Of a stretch of 64,000 nucleotides of DNA, positions 25,820-34,948 are shown piece by piece. The translations under genes and the position numbers were made by a program. The stretch is from Macrocystis pyrifera (taxonomy: Eukaryota; Sar; Phaeophyceae; Laminariales; Laminariaceae). The notes beneath the pieces are model-generated. The model was given only the letters and a program-made list of their open reading frames with translations. It had not been told where the DNA came from and ran no database searches. Every line of letters starts with the position of its first letter. Positions within the stretch are counted from its first letter, which is position 1. The stretch is from assembly GCA_031763025.1 (NCBI GenBank), contig JASSKH010000027.1, forward strand, positions 10,820,055 to 10,884,054, read 5' to 3'.

Positions 25820-26313
25820 GTCAAGCTTGAGCTTTCTCCTTCGTACTCGTCGAAGACATCCTCGTCCTTCTCCTCGCCCGCAGAAAGGGCCACCACCTCT
25901 GCCGATGGGTTAGTACGCCTCCGAGGTATGGCCTGAAGCACCTGCTCAGGTGACAGGGCGGGCACTTCGATGGGAATATAGTCCTGGTTTCCGTTTAGGA
26001 ACAGCACCATCTCCGCGTAGGCCGCGGAGAGGCTGCTCCTTGGGGTCTGGCTCCGAGCAATCTTGCTCGAATCGTACGCCATCGTCGTACACGATAGACC
26101 GGGTAGCTGTTTTGCCGGGTATGACACACCGCCTAAACCCGCTTGGTGCTGGTATGTCACGAAGGGCTGTCTCCTTCGCCTCCTGTTGGTGAGCGCAGCG
26201 CGAGAAGATGCACAGCACGCGTAAGAGCGCCGACCAAGCGAGGCATCTCGGATACACATCATGTACGTCGTATGATACTGCTGCATTATTTTTATTTGAA
26301 AAATAAAGGACAC
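25820..26313 (-). pseudogene. hAT transposase C-terminal remnant
   Basis: The end of the frame carries RSSLSAAYAEMVLFLNGN followed by an acidic tail. This matches the last helix of the hAT dimerisation domain (family pattern R-x-x-L-S, A-E, hydrophobic, F-L-x-x-N). The preceding part of the domain, including the usual SERxFS motif, and the RNase H-like catalytic core are not recognisable upstream. The piece is a truncated remnant and cannot encode an active transposase. Confidence 0.6.
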
Positions 26314-26576
26314 AACGTCACTGTGAAAGAAGCATAATAAATAAGATCAGCCCACGGTCATCGTTACTGCTGTACTCGTGCAAGTTCGGTTTACAAACAC
26401 AAAAGACCTGCGCGAGCAATGAAACCCCGCACAGCTACGAGTACAGCTCGCTACTTACATGTACATCACCTTGCGCCTACAGTAGTACAGTCCCCTACCC
26501 TTCAACCAGGAAATGAGAGGCATATAGATTGGATGATGCAGCTCAAACAGCAGCATCATGGTCTAGGTGGGCAAAA

Positions 26577-26759
26577 TCATACGACCTCAGTAACGCGCAC
26601 CTTGCTTTCGGATTGAGTTTGATCCTCATCCTTGTCCTCATCCACATGTATGACGTCGTCGGAGGGGTCTACATCCATCGATGGATCCCGTTGCTGCCCG
26701 CCGCCAGCCTGGTGTAAGGTCGAAGTGCCTCTGGAGCTTCCACCCCGGGTCGTGGGCAT
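26577..26759 (-). pseudogene. Probable hAT transposase N-terminal remnant
   Basis: A 60-codon frame begins with Met, is rich in Gly, Arg and Ser, then turns strongly acidic (DDVIHVDEDKDEDQ). Such low-complexity leaders precede the BED zinc finger in hAT transposases. It lies upstream of the C-terminal piece on the same strand inside the same element, with the BED finger and core missing. The assignment is by context and is weak on sequence alone. Confidence 0.4.
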
Positions 26760-27042
26760 GCTAGGGTGTTGCTGTGTGGTGCGTCGGTGTTGTGTTCTGT
26801 TCTGTTCGAGCGCCTCTTGTGGTGTGCACAGGGTGACGGCTGACAGCTGCTGCTGTATTTAGCTGTTGTAAAAAAACGACACTTCAAATCCTGTTGGGTG
26901 TCGACCTATCGTCAGTGTTTTCAGAACAAAAGCAGATCCGATCTCATATAATATCACATACTGTACCTGGTATGTACAAAAATACATACGGTTGTTGGTG
27001 TTTATATCGTTCTATTCTGCGTACTTGTATTGGTCACTACTA

Positions 27043-27605
27043 CAGCTCAGGAGCTAGCTCATCTATCCCCTATAGCTCAAGCCTTGAAAACGTGTGCAGA
27101 TGAGCTATCGCCTATAGCTCAAGCTTTGAAAGTATGTGCAGATGAGCTACCCCCTATAGCTCAAGCTTTGAAAACATATGCGGATGAGCTACCGCCCATA
27201 GCTCAAGCATCGAAAACATGTGCAGATGAGCTACCGCCTATAGCTCAAGCTTCGAAAACATGTGCAGATGAGCTACCGCCTATAGCTCAAGCTTCGAAAA
27301 CATGTGCAGATGAGCTACCGCCTATAGCTCAACTTTCGAAAACATGTGCAGATGAGCTACCGCCTATAGCTCAAGCCGAGGGAAACATGTGTAGCTCATG
27401 TAGCTCCTATAGCTCATGTCGGGAGTAGATGAGCTAGCTCATGTAGCTCCTATAGCTCACTCTGGACATATATGAGCAGATGAGCTATCCCCTATAGCTC
27501 AAACTTTGAAAACATGTGCAGATGAGCTACCCTCCTATAGCTCAAGCCAGGAAAACATGTGTAGCTCACGTAGCTCACGTAGCTCACCGGTGAGCTAGCT
27601 CCTTA
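27043..27605. repeat. 42-bp minisatellite, right subterminal array of the hAT element
   Basis: This is the same unit and the same orientation as the left array, best preserved at 27190-27370 where successive units differ by one or two bases. Because 42 is divisible by three, one frame stays open as a 14-residue repeat (ADELPPIAQASKTC). The distal part degenerates into AGCTCACG and AGCTAGCTC strings toward the terminus. Confidence 0.88.
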
Positions 27606-29097
27606 AAGAGCTAGCTCGAGCTACCGTGAGCTGATCTGTCCGGGGTGTGTAATACTCGGAAGGCGTATCTTAAATGAAAAATCAGAGGTTTTCTAGAGGG
27701 GCACGAGCTTGGTCTCAGTCTCCGCGTGCACGAAAGGAATAAAACTGCTCTTGTTCTATAGCTAAGCAAGCAACACACGTGAGTACCAACGAGTACCGAC
27801 TTAATGAGCAGACCTGTCCAGGGATACGAAGTGTACCGCCTGCATGATGTTAAAAAGTGGCGTCGTCGGCAGGACAAAAATCGCAGTTGTAAGGAGTTCG
27901 TACTACTGCTGTGACTGCATTGTTTTGGCGTATTTTTAAACGTGATTTATTGCCCCCTTATCGGGCGCAGATACGTCACCATACATACCGAAGAAGCACG
28001 TACTAATGGTAAGGTATCAAACAGCTGAGAAAGGGCTCTACAAGGTAATATTTAAAGGGATGCTGGGATGCTGTCAGGAATGCGACCTCAAGCACCCGCG
28101 CGTAGGCGTTTCGGCAGCATATACATACGACTTGGAATTAGTGTTAGGGATTTGCAACCAAGATCCGTATTTCGTAAATAATTATAGAATAATATTAATA
28201 GTCCTGCCGTCGACGCCAATAAGATTCGTAGTCAATCGCACCGCCGGTGGGTCGTGATCCCACGTCTCTCTGCGTTAGCAGAGTGTTCTTACTGTTGAAT
28301 GAACTACGACGGTTAGAGTCTAGGACAGCTCGGGCTGAGACAGCAGCCCGATGACAAGATCAGACAGGGAGATATGAGGAGTGAGAGCCGAGGCGCGAGC
28401 AATCATCGTTGCTCTCGCGGCACTCGGGTCAAAGGACAGTTCAGCGGGGCCTTGCTATGTCCCGCTGCGGAGAATCCGCTAGGCAGAATAGCCGCCGCCG
28501 AGGATCCGTCAGCGGAACGTGAAGGAGAAGGCTCCGTGGCGAGATCCAGACATGACAATCTCCCGAGTTCCCCTATCAAAGCTTCTGGAAGAGCTTTCTC
28601 GAAGGATGAGGGGGTTTGGACTATTTGGGCAGGCGTGTTGGTTCCGGGGACATGGTATCCACTGTTGTTGCAAAAATATTTCAAGATAATTTTCACTGCT
28701 GAGCTTTAGCTTTTTAGCCCTTTTTTGCCTTTTTTTGGGCCCAAGCAATTACTAATAATACCCAACATATACCCAACATGGTAAAGAAGTTTCTCCTCCC
28801 GCCCCATCTTCGACGACGACTCTCTAAGAGATATATCATCCGCTTGAAGAAGAGCATCATTATAGTGAAGGCCATTGCTTCATCGGGGACATACTTACTC
28901 CCTTTTGCGTGAAATGAAACATTTTCGCGTTTTAAGCGAGCTTTTTTGCGCTACTCGCTCGCAACTTCGAATTCACCAAAACACCTCGTGAGTCGCTTCT
29001 GGGTGCCTGCGATTGCCGTCTGGCGCACCCTATACCCTCACAACATCCCACCCACCAAGAGCATCCCTCAATTTCGCGCGCTGTAGTATTTTTTTTT

Positions 29098-29202
29098 TTA
29101 CGGGGGTCCATAGTTAATAGGACCTATGGTAAATATAAAAACCTATATATTTACCTATTTTTACTAACAAAATTTGGTCCCGTTAACTATGGACCCCCGT
29201 AG
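29098..29202. mobile_element. M1 copy 4
   Basis: The left end abuts a T run, so the TA duplication cannot be read there. The right end reads GTAG rather than GTAA. The arms are otherwise close to the family. Confidence 0.85.
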
Positions 29203-29924
29203 TTAGTATCCTGTGAGGAGCTGTAGCTGTCCGCAAGTAAGTGAGGTGCAAACGTTCAGTTGGGGGTTGGTTTTTGCATAACTTTGTGCATCCCATATTT
29301 CGACCAATTTCGACCACTGCAGCACCTCTAAGTCGAGATGTAGGCCTCTGTTGAGAACAGGCGGGAGATCAATCTCGAGGGAAACACAAGCTGCTGTGGT
29401 GAACCTCTTTCGAGTCACCGTCGCTCTCTGGTAAGCACGAACCAGCCGAAGTTCTAGACGCAGCGTGTTAAACTAGCGACGACGTGTTCTTCTGTTCCGA
29501 TAAAACATTTACATATTAGGGTGACCGGAAACCCGGGAACCAGACGACGCTTGGGCGCCAGCGTCCCCATAAGGCATACCTGGTAAGCCTTGGGCGCTAG
29601 GGCTTAGCGTAATAAGGCCTAACGAATGCCGGCAAGAAATACCCGATGAGCTGTTAATTATTAGAACAGGATAAGGCACACTATTTGGACGACACGAAAA
29701 AAAAATGGATTGAGAAATCGTGGTCAGCGGCGAGTGCTGCGCTGAATCCTACCAGCCTACATGTACAATTTATATTATTATAGCAATAATAGTTCAAGGA
29801 TGGTGTGTTTTACAGTAAGCTTTGCTTTGGACTGCACTCCCCCGTTTTGGGGACAATTGGGGACACATCACTTGGAATTAATTACGGTAGACTCACAGAT
29901 ACACGTTTTTGGACAGTGTGTTAC

Positions 29925-30035
29925 TGTGTGTGTTGCCTTCACTTTGAGTCGTCCTTTCTACCCGGCTTCACAGTACACCCAGTGTCCGTCCTGATTCCTT
30001 GTCCTAGAGAGAGACTAATTCTGTGTGTCACAGAC
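29925..30035 (-). repeat. Family D, short inverted copy
   Basis: The stretch holds the complement of the GTAGAAAG, GTCGAC-type and GGACACTGG boxes, with several changes. Only the 3' portion of the family is present. Confidence 0.55.
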
Positions 30036-30140
30036 TGACGGAGAAAGCCCACACACAGCAGTGCAGTACTAAAAGGATTGTTGCGCGTTTGTGAAGGCGA
30101 GTCCGCTTTTTTTTTCCTCTTCTTTTCCCTGTCTCACGTA

Positions 30141-30245
30141 CAACGGGGGTACATAGTTAATAGGACCTATGGTATACATAAAAACCTATATATTTACCTA
30201 TTTTTACTATCAAAATTTGGTCCCGTTAACTATGGACCCCCGTAA
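30141..30245. mobile_element. M1 copy 5
   Basis: The left end is altered (ACAACGGGGG), while the right end is intact and followed by TA. It lies about 170 bp from the M1 copy inside the nested cluster. Confidence 0.85.
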
Positions 30246-30413
30246 TAGTATTGTCTTCCCTCTTCTCTTCTCTTCCCTTTCCCTCCCACTGCTTGCTGTT
30301 GTACTATTGATATTAATAGTCGAAGTTAGATCCGGGGGCACAGAGCAAGCTCCCCGCCCCCCCTAAGGATCTTGACGGTTTTAGAACCGCAATCCCGTTT
30401 TGGGGACTAACTA

Positions 30414-30522
30414 TTACGGGGGACCTTATTAATTACTGTAGGACCAAATCGTGTTAGTAAAAATAGGCAAATATATAGGTTTTCATGTTTCCCCAGGTCC
30501 TATTAACTATGGACCCCCGTAA
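30414..30522. mobile_element. M1 copy 6, nested in M2
   Basis: The left end is preceded by TA at 30412-30413. The right end reads GTAA and runs directly into the M3 element, so the right TA has been lost or used by M3. Confidence 0.85.
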
Positions 30523-30523
30523 A

Positions 30524-30718
30524 AGGGCCCATCTTAACGGGGACTTTCGGCTCTTTTCAGTTTGACTTGATTTTTTTTTTTTCTAATTTAATTTAAGGGT
30601 CCATCTTATCGAGGACTTTCGGTTCTTTCAATTTTACTAGATTTTTTTTTTTTTTTCTAATTTAATTTACATCTGATTGGACGAAATTTTTAAAGTGTTC
30701 CCCGTTAAGATGGGCTCT
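30524..30718. mobile_element. Miniature transposon M3, about 195 bp
   Basis: The ends read AGGGCCCATCTTAACGGGGA on the left and the inverse of AGAGCCCATCTTAACGGGGA on the right. The left half is present twice in tandem as a 75-80-bp unit (CATCTTAACGGGGACTTTCGG, a T run, then CTAATTTAATTTA). No coding capacity is visible. Target and superfamily are undetermined. Confidence 0.65.
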
Positions 30719-31044
30719 AATAGTCAAATTCTATTAGAGTAATTTGTCCCAGAAACGGGACTACTGCAGTCCTAAAAGGGTCAACATTGATAACATTAAT
30801 GATAATAGTAGATGTCGCTTGCGTCTTGCGTCAAGTTTCATATAGATATAACCGGCACGTTGATATACATGAGTTTATTGATAACTCATCGTGTTCTCTT
30901 ACCTCTAACATACATATCGGGCAAACATATTTCCCTGTTCTTCTATGGTGTATTGTTAATGCGTACATTGTTATTTAATAGTCGAATTTTCCTTGAAGTA
31001 TACCTGGTGGATGCCTGGTGTGCTTACTGCATACGTACGTGGCC

Positions 31045-31272
31045 ACGTAGTAGCTTTGTAACCACAGCACCTTGTACATATCTCTTCTAGGACTGAGGAT
31101 TGAAGAATCGGCAAGGACACTGGTTGTGCTGGATGTCGACGGGTAGAAAGAACGGTTTCACCCCTTTAGTACCGCAGTCCCGATTTGGGGACAAACCAGT
31201 GTAATTTTAAGTCATTTGTCCTCAGAACGGGACTGCGGTGCTAAAAGGGTAAATGTGAAGAACACACACAAA
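31045..31272 (+). repeat. Family D copy interrupted by an M2 element
   Basis: The D sequence runs to AGAACGGTTT, is broken by the 89-bp M2 element, and resumes with AATGTGAAGAACACAC. The uninterrupted copy 3 at about 19543 reads ACGGTTTAATGTG, so the target was TTAA. Confidence 0.8.
31161..31249. mobile_element. TTAA-target miniature transposon M2, copy a (piggyBac-like)
   Basis: M2 elements are 89-bp near-perfect palindromes with ends CCCTTTTAGTACCGCAGTCC and a GGGGACAAA box near the centre. The other whole copies are flanked by exact TTAA, the fixed target of piggyBac transposons, whose ends also begin with CC. Here the flanks are TTCA and TAAA, each one change from TTAA, inside a D repeat whose empty site has a single TTAA. 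Confidence 0.85.
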
Positions 31273-32115
31273 GCAAGGTCCGACAAGGCGAATATAGTTA
31301 TCAATCGGCGGGGAAAGTTCATGGGTCCCAGGATTTTGATACTGGTTGCTGTACGAGTACCGAGCGGTAGATGGTTTGATGTGCTTCGAGAGCCAATCGT
31401 TTTCAGTTTGTTTTGTGATGATTTCGTTCGGTTCGTCCGAGTCAACAGCAGTAGTATAATAGTACGCACATATTTTTGCCAATTACAGAGGAGAAAACTT
31501 GACGAATTTTCCGCAGGTAGGTGGTGCGGACTTTTGGGCATTTCCATCTTGATCCCAGGCGCACCCTGATCCCACCCGGATACCTCATATTATCCGTTTT
31601 GGTACCCTACTGCTCCCATCCACAAGGTGCAGAAATGATTTACCTCTCCGCGGGAGCCCCCGGAGGTCCACCAGCTATTATTATTAATACCCTGATCTCA
31701 TGTAGGCGGTAGTAGCGATTGTCCACAGCCACGAAAACAACAAAACGCTACCTGGTATTATTGAAAAACAAGAACAAAAAACAAACCCGATGTGTTACTG
31801 GGTATATATTAATAGCCGTTATCGAACCTGGAACCGGTAGAATTGCAACAACCTGTCGGTATAGGCCGCGGAGGCATACATATTACATCACATATTTTTG
31901 TAGAGCTAGTTGCAGTCACGACTCGGAACCTAACAATTTTCTTGGAACAAGGTTTGCTCTATGAGTCGTTAGTACAATCTCCCGAAACGTCCGAGTGCGA
32001 GTATGTACTCTACATTGATTGGGTCATCATGATAAAATAGGACGAACTACTTTACGGGAAAGCTTTAGAACGACTCTCTGAACTGTTTTGTTTTCGGCCG
32101 AAAACCCACGAATTA

Positions 32116-32456
32116 CTCGACGGGACTGTCAAAAATACCGTTAAGCTTCTCGACGGGATGCTCCCCTTGGTTTTCCGAGAGCTTTTCCATTTCTCCAGAG
32201 CCGTGGTTGGACTGTTCGTCCATATTCTCAGTTCTGAGGACATCATGATTTTTCGTTCACAATCTTGGAAAATCCCTTATTCCTGGCCCCAGTTCTGACA
32301 AGCAAGCTTATTTTTGACCCACCAGAGAAAACTGAGCGGCTGCTCCAAAAATCAAACTAGGACTCCGGAGAAACGAAAAACTATCCCAGAAAGCTCCCAG
32401 AAAATTCCGGGGAGCATTCTGACAAGTTTAACGGTATTTTTGACTGTCCCGGCGAG
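32116..32456. mobile_element. 341-bp miniature transposon with long inverted ends (M4)
   Basis: Inverted repeats of at least 60 bp begin CTCGACGGGACTGTCAAAAA on the left, with CTCGCCGGGACAGTCAAAAA as the right counterpart. Each end is bordered by TA (32114-32115 and 32457-32458). The centre has no coding capacity. Target and size fit Tc1/mariner-type miniature elements. It lies 25 bp from M2 copy b. Confidence 0.8.
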
Positions 32457-32481
32457 TAAAACGCGGATATTTGGCATTTAA

Positions 32482-32570
32482 CCCCTTTAGAACCGCAGTC
32501 TCGTTTTGGGGACAAACCAGTCTATTTCCAAGTGATTTGTCCCCAAAACGGGACTGCGGTACTAAAAGGG
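32482..32570. mobile_element. M2 copy b
   Basis: This 89-bp copy is flanked by exact TTAA at 32478-32481 and 32571-32574. Its arms pair along almost their full length. Confidence 0.92.
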
Positions 32571-32664
32571 TTAACCTTTGTCCCTGGTGCCCCAGAAACG
32601 GTTTCGCATAATAGTTAGTCTAAGTTTACGATACCTGATGATCTTATTCTGCTCGTTGCCGGCT

Positions 32665-32795
32665 CATGGTCTGTGTTCTTCGCTTTAAAATTAAACCGTC
32701 CTTTCTACCCGTCGACGTCCAGCACAACCAGTGTCCGTGCCGATTCTTCAGTCTTAAAAAAGAGATACAAGGTCTGTGGTTACAAAACTACTTAC
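32665..32795 (-). repeat. Family D, inverted copy
   Basis: The stretch holds the complement of the 3' part of the family (GTTCTTCGC, CTTTCTACCCGTCGACGTCC) and continues to the GACCACAG-type box near 32780. Confidence 0.7.
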
Positions 32796-32939
32796 GCCAC
32801 AGAGCTATATACTTCATTGTTGTGCTGCAAGCAAAGTAGAAGCCAACGCAATGTCAATGACATGTCATCATACGGGATACGACAGGCACGAGGCACACAT
32901 TCTACGAACAAGAGAAAGCTAAACAAAAAAAAAAAAATC

Positions 32940-33035
32940 GCAAGAGAAAAAGGGAATACTCGTAGGGATCAGGCTCAATCCACGCATCAGTTAAGGTCTT
33001 CGACCATTGGGCTACTACTGGTAAAAGGTTGTTAA
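32940..33035 (-). repeat. tRNA-like SINE remnant 1
   Basis: On the minus strand the stretch reads GTAGCCCAATGGTCGAAG, which resembles a pol III A box. A degenerate B-box-like GAGCCTGATCCC lies downstream. A similar segment occurs at 33480-33600. Low divergence across the A-box region and divergence elsewhere suggest old tRNA-derived retroposons. Confidence 0.35.
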
Positions 33036-33064
33036 CCAAGTGCCTGCTCAATCTAAGCCTTACG

Positions 33065-33299
33065 CCGTATAACGCGCAAGACAACACACCCCCTCGGACG
33101 ATTTTGAAAGCCGAGTTTCTCGACAACGCGGAAGGCGTGCTGAGGGTGACGAGCGATGACTCTATATGCAACCTTCTCGACGAAATATTTCGAAAGGCCA
33201 CTATTTTCGTTGTGTGTGCCCTCCCTTAAGGCACGTTTTGGAGGAAACCGGGTCTGAGACTCGTTCCAGGGGGCGTGTTGTCCTGCGTGTTGTACGGGA
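33065..33299. mobile_element. 235-bp inverted-repeat element
   Basis: Arms of about 62 bp, each starting CCGTAYAACRCGCARGACAA and containing the CACACCCCCT or CACGCCCCCT box, face each other around a 100-bp centre. Arm identity is roughly three quarters by eye. No target duplication was resolved, so it may be a miniature transposon or an inverted duplication. Confidence 0.6.
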
Positions 33300-33479
33300 A
33301 CACTCCCCCCCCCCTTCGGACAAGCGGGGTTCTTGGTCTTCGTATCGGGCCGTACGTGGCTAGTCCCACGTATATCTGGGGACCGACCCACCGGAAGAAG
33401 CGTGTTTTTTTTTTTTTATCAGACTCTTGACATGAGGAAATTCGCTTTGTTTTCCTGAAAAATCTTTCTTCATGGTGGG

Positions 33480-33605
33480 TCAGGGTTAGGGTTAGGGTTG
33501 GCGTGAGATTCGGATTCACGACCAACGGGTCAGCCATGTGCTGCTGACGACGCCATTTGTTAAGATCTTGGTCCGTTGGGCTACCGGTAAAGAGGTTCGC
33601 CAGTT
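33480..33605 (-). repeat. tRNA-like SINE remnant 2 ending at telomere-like repeats
   Basis: The minus strand reads GTAGCCCAACGGACCAAG (A-box-like), then about 50 bp later GTGAATCCGAATC (B-box-like). It runs into three CCCTAA units at 33481-33500. It pairs with the segment at 32940-33035. Function is unlikely. Confidence 0.4.
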
Positions 33606-33765
33606 ACCTGCCCAATCTAAGCCATATCGCACATCCTCGCGAGGAAGGCATACTATTAATATCCTGATCAGGACTTTATCCCACCACCCCCCCTTCCCCA
33701 CCACGGTGCGTGCCTTGCTCGTTTTTTAGTCGCGAGAAGACATCATCAGCCGTAAATATACGGAG

Positions 33766-33872
33766 GACGGTGTGTGTGTTCTTCGCACTAAAAACCGTTC
33801 TTTCTACCCGTCGACGTTCAGCCCACAAAATCCAGCAGCGTCCGTGCCCATTTTTCATCCTTGAGGAGTACA
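33766..33872 (-). repeat. Family D, short inverted copy
   Basis: The stretch is the complement of the 3' part of family D (GTTCTTCGC, TTCTACCCGTCGACGTTC), more diverged than the copy at 32.7 kb. Confidence 0.65.
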
Positions 33873-34561
33873 ACAACTGTTAACAGCAGTAGTAGTACCG
33901 GCTCTCTCGTAAGAAAACACACTTTTCATGTGAAATCTGGCCTACACTTTTCATACGATTAAGAAAGTACGCAGTCTAGGCACTAGCTGTCCATAGCAAC
34001 ATGGTACTCGTAAAAAAATCTCCCCGCTCGGCGAGGATAGGGATCCAGCCTACAGCTTACAGCTTACAGCTTACAGCCGGATTTCAGAGACGCCGATACT
34101 GGCTGTGCATACAACGTGCTCTATACCGAGTACTCTATACCGAGTATCTAGTATTGATAAGCATATAATGTATCCTGGTATATATTGTTGCCCACCCCCC
34201 ATGGTGTGATTGACCCTGTACAGCAGGGGTTGACACTTACCCCCTGCGCAGCACAGCGCTGCCGGCGCGCTTGTTTGTTGTTTGCACCGTGAAGATGTCT
34301 GGTATGAGGGCACGCGAGATCGAAGTATCAGACCTATAGCTGTAGCTTGCAAATATGAGCTTTGAGGAATTTTCGATCGCACGACTTTTGTTTCGTTTTT
34401 TTAGACTTTTTTTTCAAATTAGTACCCAGGTATGTGAGAGCGGCGTTGCGGGGCCTTCCACAGTATTATTGTGGTGTGTACGGGTTGTATAGACCTTGGC
34501 CCAGCTGCGATCCAACGAGTAATTAAACTATACCACCCTAACCCTGCCCCTCCCCCCCCCC

Positions 34562-34650
34562 GGTACCCCGTCTCGAAAGGGATGCTTGGTCAATGGTCGA
34601 GTGATTAAGGCAAGCAAAAAACTGAGTACCCCCCCCCCCCCCCCCCCCAT
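34562..34650 (+). mobile_element. Short LINE 3'-end copy with 22-base C tail, just upstream of the lipoxygenase
   Basis: Starting with GGTACCCCGTCTCGAA directly after a 10-base C run, the stretch matches the last 22 or so codons of the LINE at 55.2 kb, then TGAGTA and 22 C. It ends 51 bp before the lipoxygenase start codon, so it lies in the promoter or 5' untranslated region. The copy at 60245 begins at the same point after a C run. Confidence 0.75.
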
Positions 34651-34701
34651 CGCGTCCCTTCCGTCCCTGTTTGGTAACGCCGACGTCGAAAAAAAAAACA
34701 G

Positions 34702-34948
34702 ATGAATAACGCACGAACCTTCAAGGCGGTTGTTACCATCGCCACCTGTTCGGCAACCGCGGCCTTCGTCCCCCCCGCTCCTCTTGGCAAGACCTGTTCC
34801 GCCGCGCCCGCTTCGTCGCCGCGATCCGGCGGCGGCAAGACGGGCCAGGCGCTCGAGAGCCGCGGCGCGACCTCGGCCGTCGCCCCCCTGAACATTGGCG
34901 GGTTTTCGTTTTCGAGCATCGGCGAGAGCATCGGCGAACTCTTCAACG
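34702..34948 (+). CDS. Lipoxygenase exon 1: signal and transit peptide
   Basis: The exon opens with MNNARTFKAVVTIATCSATA, then the AAFVPP cleavage motif and a Ser/Ala/Gly-rich leader, ending FNG in phase 1. The donor is GTGAGT. The Met is the first in the frame downstream of the inserted C tail. Confidence 0.85.

Larger units (their letters stand above)
24573..27649 (-). mobile_element. 3.1-kb internally deleted hAT transposon with 42-bp minisatellite arms
   Basis: The ends are inverted repeats, CACACCCCGGACAG on the left and its inverse at the right. They are bordered by an exact 8-bp direct repeat TAATACTC at 24565-24572 and 27650-27657, the duplication size of the hAT superfamily. Subterminal arrays of a 42-bp unit occupy about 24.59-25.26 and 27.04-27.60 kb. 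Between them lie two minus-strand open frames that look like the N- and C-terminal parts of a hAT transposase, with the core missing. The element is therefore an internal-deletion derivative of an autonomous element. The exact duplication implies a fairly recent insertion. Confidence 0.85.
30376..30780. mobile_element. M2 element interrupted by two other miniature transposons
   Basis: The outer parts, 30376-30411 and about 30722-30780, are the left and right halves of an M2 element (GAACCGCAATCCCGTTTTGG and its inverse). They are flanked by TTGA and TCAA, each one change from TTAA. Inside lie an M1 copy and an M3 element side by side. The order of events must be M2 first, then M1 and M3. Confidence 0.75.
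27658..34500. other. 6.8 kb gene-free DNA dense in miniature elements
   Basis: No gene is recognised. An 83-codon frame at 28006-28257 (+) and a block at 28240-28720 of higher GC have no family signature. The region is filled with the M1, M2, M3 and D repeats listed separately, and carries a short TTAGGG-type run at 33481-33500 and small triplications at 34055-34078. Confidence 0.6.

Noticed and set aside
27030-27428. 132-codon open frame with a 14-residue repeat (ADELPPIAQASKTC)
   Set aside because: It is the 42-bp minisatellite of the hAT element read in frame. The unit length is a multiple of three, so the frame stays open by chance.
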